From NCBI RefSeq assembly GCF_007990755.1, contig NZ_BJXA01000003.1, positions 62,001 through 126,000 on the forward strand: a DNA stretch of 64,000 bases, given 5' to 3'. Made by a program: the position numbers and the translations under genes. This DNA comes from Nocardia ninae NBRC 108245 (GTDB taxonomy: Bacteria > Actinomycetota > Actinomycetes > Mycobacteriales > Mycobacteriaceae). Positions 8,343-16,955 of the stretch are shown here, in pieces; the stretch's first letter is position 1, and every line of letters begins with the position of its first letter. A model generated the notes under the pieces. That model was not told where the DNA came from and searched no databases. It was given only the letters and a program-made list of their open reading frames with translations.

Positions 8343-8783
8343 ATGTCCGAAATCTCTACCCTTGCAGACCGTCTCGCGATCGTCGACGTGATCACCCGGT
8401 TGTTCGTCTACACCGATCAGGGGCGGTGGGATGATCTTGCCACCGCTGTCTTCACCCCGAAGGTGGACTTCGATGGCGGCTTCGGCGGTCCGGTCGGCGA
8501 GCGTGCGGCGGCGGACATCGTCGAGGACTGGCGGGTGGGGCTGGCCGAGCTGGATGCGGTTCATCATCAGTCCGGGAACCATCTGATCGAGCTGGCGGAC
8601 GATACGGCGACCGTGCATGCCGACGCGATCGCGGTGCATGTGAAGAACTCCGCGACCAACGGCAAGACCCGCACCTTCGTGGGCAGCTACGCCCTCGGCA
8701 CCGAACGGACTCCGGATGGCTGGCGGGTCAACCGATTCCACTACCACCTCAAAGTCGTCGACGGAAGTGCCGATCTGACGTAG
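8343..8783 (+). CDS. SnoaL-like (NTF2-fold) protein
   Basis: A 146-residue protein of the SnoaL/NTF2 fold: an N-terminal helix pair (LADRLAIVDVITRLFVYTDQ), a WDDLATAVFTPKVDFD segment typical of the family, a central HHQSGNHLIEL strand and a C-terminal RVNRFHYHLKVVDG strand. Such proteins are small cone-shaped cyclases, dehydratases, isomerases or merely ligand binders. The function here cannot be assigned. ATG at 8343 is chosen because the longer frame upstream is repeat sequence. It ends 13 bp before the convergent MFS gene. Confidence 0.85.
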   Translation: MSEISTLADRLAIVDVITRLFVYTDQGRWDDLATAVFTPKVDFDGGFGGPVGERAAADIVEDWRVGLAELDAVHHQSGNHLIELADDTATVHADAIAVHVKNSATNGKTRTFVGSYALGTERTPDGWRVNRFHYHLKVVDGSADLT

Positions 8784-8796
8784 CCGGCAGCAGGTA

Positions 8797-10347
8797 TCAA
8801 ATGTGCACCGGGGTGCGCTCCGGATCCGGGGTGACCGTGGTCTTCCGCGACCGCCCCGGCGCCCAGACCCCTACGACAACAGCGGCGCCGAATGCCAAAT
8901 AGCCGAGGGCGAGGCAGGATTGGTGCGCCCCGTGCATGAAGGCGCTCTCGGCGAACTCGATCAGCGGCTGAGCTTGCGGTCCGGCCCGTTCGGCAACCTG
9001 GAGCGCCGCGGCGAGTGAGTCACCGACCGGCCCGCGCGCAGGCTCCGGCAGCTGGGGGAGTGCGGGAGCGATACGAGCGGTGTACCCGGCGGCAAGAATG
9101 CTCCCCGCCACCGCGATACCGATCGCCGCCCCGACCTCGCGGGCCGCGTCGTTGACCGCCGCTGCGACACCGTGCTTTTCGACCGGCGTCCCGGCGATGA
9201 TGGCGGCAGTCGCAGGCGCGGAACACAATCCGAGCCCGGCGCTCATCACCAGCAGCGGCCACAGCAGATCGAGATAGGTGCTGTCGACCGTCAATCGAGA
9301 GACCGCGACCAACCCCCCACCGAGGATCACAAGTCCGGCGAACGTCGGCAAGCGCAACCCGACCCGGTCGGCCAGCCACGGCGCGACCGCCGAAATCGCC
9401 ACCATGGGAACGACCATCGGCGCCATCGCCAGCGCCGATATCAACGGCGAGTAGCCGAGAATCAGTTGCAGGAACTGCACCAGCAGCATGAAAACCCCGA
9501 AGCTGACGAGGAATTGGACGCTCACCGACATCGTGCCCGCGGCGAACCCGCGCTTGGCGAACAGTCGCACATCCAAAAGCGGATGCGGCATCCGCAATTC
9601 GACCAGTGTGAAGATCGCCGCCGCCAGCACACCACCCACGAACATCGCGATCACCAGCGGATCCAGCCACCCCCGCGCGGGCGCCTCGATCGCCGCCACC
9701 ACGATCAGCCCCACGGCAGCGGCCGAGGTGACAGCGCCCCACGGATCCATCGCAGGCCGCGCCTGATCCACCGATTCGGGAATCGTGCACCCGGCGACCA
9801 TGAGCAGCGCTCCCGCCACCGCCATGGCGAGAAAAACCGACAGCCACGACCAACGCTCCAGCAGCAGACCGGATCCGAGGATTCCGAGCACCGCTCCCGC
9901 TCCCGCGACACCGGCCCACAACCCGACCGCATTGCCGCGCCGAGCCTCCGGAAACCCGGCGGTCAGCAGCGACAGCGTCGACGGCATCACCAACGCGGCA
10001 CCGACTCCGGCGACGGCGCGAGCGGCGATCAACGAGGTCGGACTGTCGAACAGCAGGGGCGCTGCGGACGCCACCGCGAACACGAACAAACCGACGACCA
10101 GAACGATCCGCCGTCCGTACCGGTCACCGAGCGCACCCGCGGGCAGCACCAGACAGGCCAGCGCCAACGTGTATCCATCGACGATCCAGGTCAACTGCAA
10201 CTGGGTTGCCCCGGTAGCGGTCGCGAGCTCCGGCAAGGCCGTGTACAGCGCCGCCATCGACGCGACGACCAACGCCACCGCCGAGCAGGACAGCGCCAAC
10301 ATCCAGCGCTGAGCGACAGACAGTTGCACATGGTCGGTGGATTTCAT
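8797..10347 (-). CDS. MFS transporter, DHA2 (14-TM drug:H+ antiporter) type
   Basis: A 516-residue membrane protein with about 14 hydrophobic segments. DGYTLALACLVLPAGALGDRYGRR is the loop 2-3 signature of the major facilitator superfamily, and the motif C-like stretch GLWAGVAGAGAVLGILGSGLLLE marks drug:H+ antiporters. ATG at 10347 faces a TetR-family regulator across a 92-bp shared promoter, the standard arrangement for a repressor-controlled efflux pump. The exported compound is unknown. The C-terminal tail (RSRKTTVTPDPER) is hydrophilic. Confidence 0.92.
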   Translation of the reverse strand: MKSTDHVQLSVAQRWMLALSCSAVALVVASMAALYTALPELATATGATQLQLTWIVDGYTLALACLVLPAGALGDRYGRRIVLVVGLFVFAVASAAPLLFDSPTSLIAARAVAGVGAALVMPSTLSLLTAGFPEARRGNAVGLWAGVAGAGAVLGILGSGLLLERWSWLSVFLAMAVAGALLMVAGCTIPESVDQARPAMDPWGAVTSAAAVGLIVVAAIEAPARGWLDPLVIAMFVGGVLAAAIFTLVELRMPHPLLDVRLFAKRGFAAGTMSVSVQFLVSFGVFMLLVQFLQLILGYSPLISALAMAPMVVPMVAISAVAPWLADRVGLRLPTFAGLVILGGGLVAVSRLTVDSTYLDLLWPLLVMSAGLGLCSAPATAAIIAGTPVEKHGVAAAVNDAAREVGAAIGIAVAGSILAAGYTARIAPALPQLPEPARGPVGDSLAAALQVAERAGPQAQPLIEFAESAFMHGAHQSCLALGYLAFGAAVVVGVWAPGRSRKTTVTPDPERTPVHI

Positions 10348-10385
10348 CGGGCCTCCCGACGTAACAGAACTAGCGGTATCGCTAC

Positions 10386-10400
10386 GCTACTATCAGTAGC
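10386..10400. promoter_or_regulatory. TetR operator-like inverted repeat
   Basis: GCTACT-ATC-AGTAGC is a perfect 6-bp-arm palindrome in the divergent MFS/TetR promoter; related half-sites (GCTAC at 10381, AAGTAGC at 10403) flank it. The likely ligand is the adjacent TetR protein. Confidence 0.6.
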
Positions 10401-10439
10401 ATAAGTAGCTCGACTGGCGATAGCCCCCGCGGAACAGGA

Positions 10440-11048
10440 ATGCTGCAACACATGACCCCGGCAGATGACGACACTGTCGACCCGCGCAAGGTGCGCTCCC
10501 GCGCGCGCCTGCTGGACGCCGCGGCTTCCTTGCTGAAAACCGGTGGCGTCGAGGCGGTGACGGTCGAAGCGGTGACCCGCTTGTCCAAGGTCGCCCGGAC
10601 CACGCTGTACCGGCATTTCGACAACGCCGTGCACCTGCGCGCCGCCACCCTCGAACGCCTGCTGCCCCCGGTCATCGAGGCGCCACCGGCCGGCCCGCTG
10701 CGGGACCGGCTGGTCGAATTGCTCACCAGGCAAGCCGAAGTCGTCAACGAGGCCCCGCTGCAACTGTCCACGCTCGCCTGGCTGGCCACCGGCACCGAGC
10801 ACGGCGAGGGCGCGCCTGCCTTGTCGTCGCTGCGGCATCGACTGCTCCAGCAGTACCGCCAGCCGTTCGACGAACTGCTCGATACCCCGGAAGTCCGCGC
10901 CGAACTCGGTGAATTCGACCTCGAGCTGGCCCTGACCCAACTCGTCGGCCCGATCGCCTTCGCGAAACTGATCGGCATCGAACACGCCACCCCGGCCGAC
11001 TGCGCGCGCATCGTGGACGACTTCCTGGCCGCCCGCGCGGCGAGCTGA
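10440..11048 (+). CDS. TetR-family transcriptional regulator
   Basis: A 202-residue regulator. VRSRARLLDAAASLLKTGGVEAVTVEAVTRLSKVARTTLYRHFDN is the canonical TetR helix-turn-helix, with TTLYRHF as recognition helix; the rest is a helical ligand-binding domain. Two starts are possible, ATG at 10440 (MLQHMTPADD) or ATG at 10452; a GGAACAGGA motif abuts the first. It most likely represses the divergent DHA2 exporter and itself, released by the transported compound (inference). Confidence 0.9.
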   Translation: MLQHMTPADDDTVDPRKVRSRARLLDAAASLLKTGGVEAVTVEAVTRLSKVARTTLYRHFDNAVHLRAATLERLLPPVIEAPPAGPLRDRLVELLTRQAEVVNEAPLQLSTLAWLATGTEHGEGAPALSSLRHRLLQQYRQPFDELLDTPEVRAELGEFDLELALTQLVGPIAFAKLIGIEHATPADCARIVDDFLAARAAS

Positions 11049-11071
11049 CGCCGACCGCCGAGCCGAACCCG

Positions 11072-11240
11072 GTGGTACGGCAGGTAGCATCTGCCGTGCT
11101 CGGCGGGTGACGAGGAAACCGGTGGAAATCCGGTGCGGTCGCGCCACTGTGAATAGCCAGACCCTCTGGGCTCACCCACCCCGCTGGCCGCCGACCCCGG
11201 CGGCGAGCAGCAACCGATGGGCGCGTAACCCGAGGAAGGC
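11072..11240 (+). ncRNA. Cobalamin (B12) riboswitch
   Basis: The 5' leader of cobN contains the conserved aptamer blocks: GAGGAAACCGGTGGAAATCC (from 11111), GCGCCACTGTGA (11141-11151) and the AGCCAGACC segment that follows. A GC hairpin (GCCGCC at 11187, GGCGGC at 11199) and the AGGAAGG ribosome binding site (11233-11239) lie downstream and could form the expression platform. Cobalamin binding is expected to shut off cobN translation. The boundaries are approximate. Confidence 0.88.
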
Positions 11241-11248
11241 CGTCACCT

Positions 11249-14200
11249 GTGATTCTGCTGCTGTCCACGTCCGACACCGATCTGCTGAGCGCCCGCGCGA
11301 GCGGCGCCGAGTACCGGTGGGGCAACCCCGCCCGGCTGCTGGTGGACGACCTGCCCGCGCTGCTCGACGGCGCCGATCTGGTGATCGTGCGCATCCTCGG
11401 CGGCAAGCGCGCCTGGGAGGACGGCCTCGACGCGATCCGGGCCAGCGGCGTGCCGATGGTGGCGCTGGGCGGCGAGATCGCGCCGGACGCGGAACTGATG
11501 GAGTGCTCGACCGTGCCCGGCGGTGTCGCCGCCGACGCGCACAACTACCTCGCCGCGGGTGGGTCGGAAAACCTGCGGCAGCTGCACAATTTCCTCTCCG
11601 ACACGGTGCTGCTCACCGGCCACGGCTTCGAGCCGCCGGTGCAGCTGCCGAGCTGGGGTGTGCTGGAACGGGATTCGACCGCCGCCGACGACGAGCGGCC
11701 CACGGTCGCGGTGATCTATTACCGCGCACAGCATCTCGCCGGAAACACCGGTTACATCGACGCACTCTGCGGGGCGATCGAAGACGCGGGCGCACGCGCG
11801 CTGCCGCTCTACTGTGCCTCGCTGCGCACCGCAGAGCCCGAACTACTTGCGACACTGCGCCAGGCCGACACCCTCGTGGTCACCGTGCTCGCCGCGGGCG
11901 GCACGAAACCGGCCACCGCCTCCGCAGGCGGGGAGGACGAGGCCTGGGACGTCGGCGCGCTCGCCGACCTGGATGTGCCCATCCTGCAAGGCTTGTGCCT
12001 GACCAGCGGCCGGGCCCAGTGGGCGGCCAACGACGACGGGCTGTCGCCGCTGGACGTCGCCACCCAGGTCGCCGTCCCCGAGTTCGACGGCCGGATCATC
12101 ACGGTTCCGTTCTCCTTCAAGGAGTTCGACGCCGACGGCCTGTCCACCTACGTCCCGGACGCCGAACGCGCGGCCAGGGTCGCGGGCATCGCGGTGCGCT
12201 ACGCGCGGCTGCGGCACATCCCGGCCGAGCGCAAGCGCGTCGCGCTGATGCTGTCCGCCTACCCGACCAAGCACGCCCGCATCGGCAACGCGGTCGGCCT
12301 GGACACACCCGCGAGCGCGATTCGCCTGCTCACCGAGATGCGCAGCGCCGGATACGATCTCGGCGAGCCGGGTGCGGTTCCCGGCCTAGATGAGCAAGAC
12401 GGCGACACCCTCATCCACGCCCTCATCGCGGCGGGCGGCCAGGATCCGGACTGGCTCACCGCGGAACAGCTGGAGGGCAACCCGATTCGGATCACCGCGG
12501 CGGCGTACACCGCGTGGTTCGACACGCTGCCCGAAGACCTGCGCGAGGCCATCGTCGAGGCGTGGGGACCGCCGCCCGGCGAGCTCTACGTCGACCGCTC
12601 CGCCGACCCGCACGGTGAGATCGTCATCGCCGCCTTGCGTTTCGGCAATGTGGTGCTGATGGTGCAGCCGCCCCGTGGTTTCGGTGAGAACCCGGTCGCC
12701 ATCTACCACGACCCCGACCTGCCGCCCAGCCACCATTACCTCGCCGCGTACCGATGGCTCAGCTCCGCCGAGGGTTTCGGCGCCGACGCGATGGTGCACC
12801 TCGGCAAGCACGGCAACCTGGAGTGGCTGCCCGGCAAGACCCTCGGCATGTCCGCCTCCTGCGGCACCGACGCCGCCCTCGGCGACCTGCCGCTGATCTA
12901 CCCGTTCCTCGTCAACGATCCCGGTGAAGGCACCCAGGCCAAGCGGCGCGCGCACGCGACCCTGGTCGATCACCTGATCCCGCCGATGGCCCGCGCCGAA
13001 AGCTACGGCGATATCTCCCGTTTGGAGCAGCTGCTCGACGAGCACGCCAATATCTCCACCCTCGACCCGGCCAAACTGCCCGCCATCCGCCAGCAGATCT
13101 GGACGCTGATGCGCGCGGCCAAGATGGACCACGACCTCGGCCTCGCCGAACGCCCCGACGAGGACGTCTTCGACGACATGCTGCTGCACGTCGACGGCTG
13201 GCTGTGCGAGATCAAGGACGTGCAGATCCGCGACGGCCTGCACATCCTCGGCCAGGCGCCCGCGGGGGAGAGCGAGGTCGACCTGGTGCTGGCCATGCTG
13301 CGCGCCCGTCAGCTCTGGGGCGGTGAGCGCAATGTGCCCGGACTGCGGGAAGCCTTGGGCCTGGACGAATCCGGCACCGAGGCGCGTGGCCGGGTCGACG
13401 TGGTGGAGGAGCAGGCGCGCGGCTTGGTCGCCGCGTTGCAGGCCGCCGACTGGTCCGCCGACGCGGTCGACAGGCTGGTCGACGAGTTCGCCGCCTCGCT
13501 GCTTGCCGGTCCGTCCGCGGATCCGGAACTCACCGCAGTGCGTTCCGTGCTCCGCTTCGCCGCGACCGAAGTCGTTCCGCGCCTGCGGCAAACCGGCATC
13601 GAGATCGATCGCGTACTGCACGCCCTCAACGGCGGCTTCATCCCCGCGGGCCCCAGCGGCTCGCCCCTGCGCGGCCTGATCAATGTCTTGCCGACCGGCC
13701 GCAACTTCTACTCCGTCGACCCGAAGGCCGTCCCGTCCCGGCTGGCCTGGGAAACCGGTCAGGCCATGGCGGATTCGCTGCTGGCGCGGTACCTGGCCGA
13801 TCACGGCGAGTACCCGCGCTCGGTGGGCCTCTCGGTGTGGGGCACCTCGGCCATGCGCACCTCCGGCGACGACATCGCCGAAGTCCTTGCCCTGCTGGGT
13901 GTCCGGCCGGTGTGGGACGAGGCGAGCCGCCGCGTCACCACGCTGGAGGTGATCTCGCTCGAGGAATTGGCCCGTCCCCGTGTCGATGTGACGGTGCGCA
14001 TCAGCGGTTTCTTCCGCGACGCCTTCCCGCACGTGCTGGCGCTGCTCGACGACGCGGTGCGGATGGTCGCCGAACTCGACGAGCCCGCGGAGTCGAATTA
14101 TGTTCGCGCGCATGCCGAAGCCGACCTGGCCGAGCACGGCGACGCCCGCCGCGCCACCACCCGCATCTTCGGTTCCAAGCCCGGCACCTACGGTGCGGGC

Positions 14201-14872
14201 CTGCTGCAACTGATCGATTCGAAGAGCTGGCGCACCGACGACGACCTGGCACAGGTGTACACCACCTGGGGTGGTTACGCCTACGGTCGCGATCTCGACG
14301 GCGCACCCGCCGCCGACGACATGCGCACCGCGTATCGCCGAATCGCGGTGGCGGCCAAGAACACCGACACCCGCGAGCACGACATCGCCGACTCCGACGA
14401 CTACTTCCAGTTCCACGGCGGCATGGTCGCCACCGTGCGCGCGCTCACCGGCAAGAACCCCGAGGCCTACATCGGCGACAGCACCCGGCCCGACGCGGTG
14501 CGCACCCGCACGCTCTCCGAGGAGACCTCGCGGGTGTTCCGGGCTCGCGTGGTGAACCCGCGCTGGCTCGAGGCGATGCGCAGGCACGGGTACAAGGGCG
14601 CGTTCGAGATGGCGGCGACCGTCGACTACCTGTTCGGCTACGACGCCACCACCAACGTCGTCGCCGACTGGATGTACGAGAAGCTCGCGGAGAGCTACGT
14701 TTTCGATGACGTGAACCGCAAGTTCATGGAGCAGTCCAACCCGTGGGCGCTGCACGGCATTGCCGAGCGGCTGCTGGAAGCCGCCGAACGGGACTTGTGG
14801 GAGCACCCGGAGCAGGCGACACTGGATCGACTGCGCCAGGTCTACTTGGAGACCGAAGGGGAATTGGAATAG
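11249..14872 (+). CDS. cobN: Cobaltochelatase subunit CobN
   Basis: A 1,207-residue protein, the usual length for CobN/magnesium-chelatase H-type large subunits, which insert cobalt into hydrogenobyrinate a,c-diamide in the aerobic route. Family blocks include VIYYRAQHLAGNTGYIDAL, MVHLGKHGNLEWLPGKTLGM, VLPTGRNFYSVDPKAVPS, GTSAMRTSGDDIAEVLALLG and the C-terminal SYVFDDVNRKFMEQSNPWAL. The start is GTG at 11249, nine bases after AGGAAGG. The gene is controlled by the cobalamin riboswitch just upstream. The partner ATPase subunits (CobS/CobT or ChlI/ChlD type) are not in this window. Confidence 0.97.
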   Translation: MILLLSTSDTDLLSARASGAEYRWGNPARLLVDDLPALLDGADLVIVRILGGKRAWEDGLDAIRASGVPMVALGGEIAPDAELMECSTVPGGVAADAHNYLAAGGSENLRQLHNFLSDTVLLTGHGFEPPVQLPSWGVLERDSTAADDERPTVAVIYYRAQHLAGNTGYIDALCGAIEDAGARALPLYCASLRTAEPELLATLRQADTLVVTVLAAGGTKPATASAGGEDEAWDVGALADLDVPILQGLCLTSGRAQWAANDDGLSPLDVATQVAVPEFDGRIITVPFSFKEFDADGLSTYVPDAERAARVAGIAVRYARLRHIPAERKRVALMLSAYPTKHARIGNAVGLDTPASAIRLLTEMRSAGYDLGEPGAVPGLDEQDGDTLIHALIAAGGQDPDWLTAEQLEGNPIRITAAAYTAWFDTLPEDLREAIVEAWGPPPGELYVDRSADPHGEIVIAALRFGNVVLMVQPPRGFGENPVAIYHDPDLPPSHHYLAAYRWLSSAEGFGADAMVHLGKHGNLEWLPGKTLGMSASCGTDAALGDLPLIYPFLVNDPGEGTQAKRRAHATLVDHLIPPMARAESYGDISRLEQLLDEHANISTLDPAKLPAIRQQIWTLMRAAKMDHDLGLAERPDEDVFDDMLLHVDGWLCEIKDVQIRDGLHILGQAPAGESEVDLVLAMLRARQLWGGERNVPGLREALGLDESGTEARGRVDVVEEQARGLVAALQAADWSADAVDRLVDEFAASLLAGPSADPELTAVRSVLRFAATEVVPRLRQTGIEIDRVLHALNGGFIPAGPSGSPLRGLINVLPTGRNFYSVDPKAVPSRLAWETGQAMADSLLARYLADHGEYPRSVGLSVWGTSAMRTSGDDIAEVLALLGVRPVWDEASRRVTTLEVISLEELARPRVDVTVRISGFFRDAFPHVLALLDDAVRMVAELDEPAESNYVRAHAEADLAEHGDARRATTRIFGSKPGTYGAGLLQLIDSKSWRTDDDLAQVYTTWGGYAYGRDLDGAPAADDMRTAYRRIAVAAKNTDTREHDIADSDDYFQFHGGMVATVRALTGKNPEAYIGDSTRPDAVRTRTLSEETSRVFRARVVNPRWLEAMRRHGYKGAFEMAATVDYLFGYDATTNVVADWMYEKLAESYVFDDVNRKFMEQSNPWALHGIAERLLEAAERDLWEHPEQATLDRLRQVYLETEGELE

Positions 14873-14947
14873 CGCGAAAATCAACCCCCCAATTTCATGG
14901 GGAAGCGCGAAATGTGTGATCTTGCAAGGTAATTCAATCTGCCCGTT

Positions 14948-14974
14948 TCTCTCGACAATCCTGTTGTCGAGAGA
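14948..14974. terminator. Perfect 11-bp-arm hairpin after cobN
   Basis: TCTCTCGACAA-tcctg-TTGTCGAGAGA forms an 11-bp stem with a 5-nt loop, 75 bp past the cobN stop and 73 bp before the next start. There is no U tract, so it may be an intrinsic-like terminator without U run, as is common in actinobacteria, or an operator for the secreted protein gene. Confidence 0.5.
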
Positions 14975-15046
14975 GCATGATCGATGGTGTTCCACGGCCG
15001 TTTCCGGGAAACGCCAATCGAATCGGCTAGATGATTGGAAAGCCTT

Positions 15047-15574
15047 ATGAATATCAGGAAAATGCTCGCTACCGCAGCGCTCACCGTGGCCGCGACCGGT
15101 GTCGCCGCGGCGACCGCGCACGGTGAAGTGCAGGTGGCCGACGCGATCAGCGGGGTCGATCGAGGCGTCGCCTACACGGCCGCCGTCGCGCCGGACCGCT
15201 CGAACGCGACGGTGACGCTTGCCTCCGGCAAGTTCGTACTGACGCCCGATCAGGGCATCTCCGTGCTGGCGCCGGACGGATCGGTGGTCGCCAACGTGCC
15301 GACGACCCTCCAGTCGGTGGCGGGTCAGCAGGTGCGGGTCGCGCCGCAAGTCGATGCCAGCGCAACCACTTTGACGTTGACGCCGGTCGGAGCTGCGGTC
15401 CCGGAGGCCGGGGCGCCGCAGTTCATCGGTGATGCGGGTACCACCGTCGCCGGTGTGTTGATCGGGTGCGCCATCGGTTTCTTGATCGGCTTGATCTTCG
15501 CCATTATCGGTGCCATCCCCGGCTGCATCATCGGTGGAATCATCGGTGGTATCGCGGGTGCCAACCAGCCCTGA
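15047..15574 (+). CDS. Secreted or membrane-anchored glycine-rich protein, copy 2
   Basis: A 175-residue paralogue of the protein at 375-992: signal peptide (NIRKMLATAALTVAATGVAAATAHG), a roughly 100-residue domain with DRGVAYT and ATTLTLTP blocks, then FIGDAG and a hydrophobic, strongly GxxxG-patterned C terminus ending GGIIGGIAGANQP. ATG at 15047 is preferred over ATG at 15035 because the signal peptide then starts normally. It follows cobN on the same strand. Both copies sit beside cobalamin genes; a role in the cell envelope is likely, but any connection with cobalt or corrinoid is speculative. Confidence 0.82.
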   Translation: MNIRKMLATAALTVAATGVAAATAHGEVQVADAISGVDRGVAYTAAVAPDRSNATVTLASGKFVLTPDQGISVLAPDGSVVANVPTTLQSVAGQQVRVAPQVDASATTLTLTPVGAAVPEAGAPQFIGDAGTTVAGVLIGCAIGFLIGLIFAIIGAIPGCIIGGIIGGIAGANQP

Positions 15575-15594
15575 CGGGAATCGAGAACAGTGCC

Positions 15595-15635
15595 AGCCCA
15601 GCCTGTTCGGTGCTTTATGCCGGACCGGCTGGGCT
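15595..15635. terminator. Bidirectional terminator hairpin
   Basis: AGCCCAGCC (15595-15603) pairs perfectly with GGCTGGGCT (15627-15635) across a 23-nt loop. It lies between the convergent secreted-protein and WYL-regulator genes, so it can serve both. Confidence 0.6.
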
Positions 15636-15670
15636 CACCCGTTAATCGCCTAATTCCGGTACGTAAACGT

Positions 15671-16630
15671 TTATCGGTGCCCGGCCGCCTTGCGGAATCG
15701 CTCGGCGGTCGCCAGCAGCTGCTCCGCGAGCTCGGCACCCTCGAGTATCTCGAAATCGACATCGACGGAACCGAGATAGAACGCGAGCATCCGCGGTGAA
15801 TCCGAACCCGCCCGCACCACACAGTGATCCGGCCCGTCCGGCTCGACGGACACCGCGGGCGGCAGCTGGGCCCGCATCCGCTCGGCGGGCGCGGCCATGC
15901 GCACCGTCGCGCGATAGCGCCAGGTCGCCGCGCCGACACCGCGCCGAACGCGCTCGGCGATATCGTCTTCGGACACTTCGCGCGGCGTGAACCGCGGCCC
16001 GTTCGGCGTCTTCGGCACGATCCGGTCGACCCGGAAGGTGCGCCAGTCGTCGCGGCCCGGATCCCACGCGACCAGATACCAGCGCCCGCGCCAATGCACC
16101 AGCCGGTGCGGCTCGACATCGCGACGTGACGGCGCACCCGAATGTGCCGCGTAGTCGAAGCGCAACCGCTCGCTCGCCCGGATCGCGCCGGCCACCGCGG
16201 TGAGCACCTCGGCATCGACGGTGTTCCGGCCGATATCCGGCGCGTGCACGGTGGCCGAGGTCAGTGCCGCCACGCGGGCGCGCAGCCGCGCGGGCAACAC
16301 CTGCTGCAACTTCGCGAGCGCGCGCACCGAGGTCTCCTCGATGCCGGTGACGGCTCCGTTGGCCGCGGTGGCCAAACCGACCGCGACCGCCACTGCCTCC
16401 TCGTCGTCGAGCAGCAGCGGCGGCAGCGCCGAGCCCGCGCCCAATCGATAGCCGCCCGCGACACCCGGCGTGGCGTGCACCGGATAGCCCAGGGACCGCA
16501 GTCGCTCGATGTCGGTGCGCACCGTGCGCGTGGACACCCCGAGTCGCTCGGCGAGCACCGGTCCGGGCCAATCCCGGTGCAGCTGTAGCAGCGACAGCAG
16601 GCGAAGTAGCCGCGCGGAGGTCTCCAACAT
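15671..16630 (-). CDS. WYL-domain (YafY-type) transcriptional regulator
   Basis: A 319-residue regulator with an N-terminal DeoR-like winged helix (RLLRLLSLLQLHRDWPGPVLAERLGVSTRTVRTDIERLRSLGYPV; recognition helix TRTVRTDIERL), a central WYL domain (RWYLVAWDPGRDDWRTFRVDRI, where WYL itself is visible) and a C-terminal WCX extension. These proteins sense small ligands or nucleic acid and often control stress genes. ATG at 16630 sits 18 bp from a perfect 12-bp-arm palindrome that is probably its own operator; a near-identical palindrome occurs before the epoxide hydrolase gene at 22379. Confidence 0.93.
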   Translation of the reverse strand: MLETSARLLRLLSLLQLHRDWPGPVLAERLGVSTRTVRTDIERLRSLGYPVHATPGVAGGYRLGAGSALPPLLLDDEEAVAVAVGLATAANGAVTGIEETSVRALAKLQQVLPARLRARVAALTSATVHAPDIGRNTVDAEVLTAVAGAIRASERLRFDYAAHSGAPSRRDVEPHRLVHWRGRWYLVAWDPGRDDWRTFRVDRIVPKTPNGPRFTPREVSEDDIAERVRRGVGAATWRYRATVRMAAPAERMRAQLPPAVSVEPDGPDHCVVRAGSDSPRMLAFYLGSVDVDFEILEGAELAEQLLATAERFRKAAGHR

Positions 16631-16647
16631 GGGTCGATCATCGCAGG

Positions 16648-16674
16648 AATCGCGGAAGGTTGCCTTCCGCGATT
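16648..16674. promoter_or_regulatory. WYL regulator operator (12-bp arms)
   Basis: AATCGCGGAAGG-TTG-CCTTCCGCGATT, a perfect palindrome with a 3-bp centre, 18 bp upstream of the WYL gene start. The core GCGGAAG-N5-CTTCCGC recurs at 22338-22356. Confidence 0.7.
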
Positions 16675-16955
16675 GGGGCCACTATTCCGCGTGGCTCGGC
16701 TCGGATCGAGCTCGCCGCGCTGGTCGCCTTGTCGGTCGGCGGGTGGTTGGCGGTTGGCAGAGCCGGGCTGCGAGCGGTCTGTCCGGTGTGCCCTTGCCTG
16801 TGATCGGAGAGCTGGCAGGCGAACGGGTTAGCCGGGTTGCGATCCGAGTCGACAAGGCCGGTGATCGAGGTGGCCGGTGCGCTCGAGAAGGGCAATCGCG
16901 ATCGAGTTGGCGTCCTCCGCTCGAGTCGACCGGGCTGTCTTCCTGCGGCGTCCGC
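16675..16955. other. Gene-free stretch
   Basis: About 280 bp between the WYL operator and the next minus-strand gene. No credible reading frame or RNA was found. It contains several loosely similar GTCGACC/TCGAGT segments but no clear array. Confidence 0.5.

Noticed and set aside
9172-10404. 410-codon plus-strand frame opposite the MFS gene
   Set aside because: Gln/Arg/His-rich antisense of a hydrophobic protein, with no hydrophobic core or motif.
12386-15349. 987-codon minus-strand frame opposite cobN
   Set aside because: Antisense of cobN extending over the secreted protein gene; no recognisable domain.
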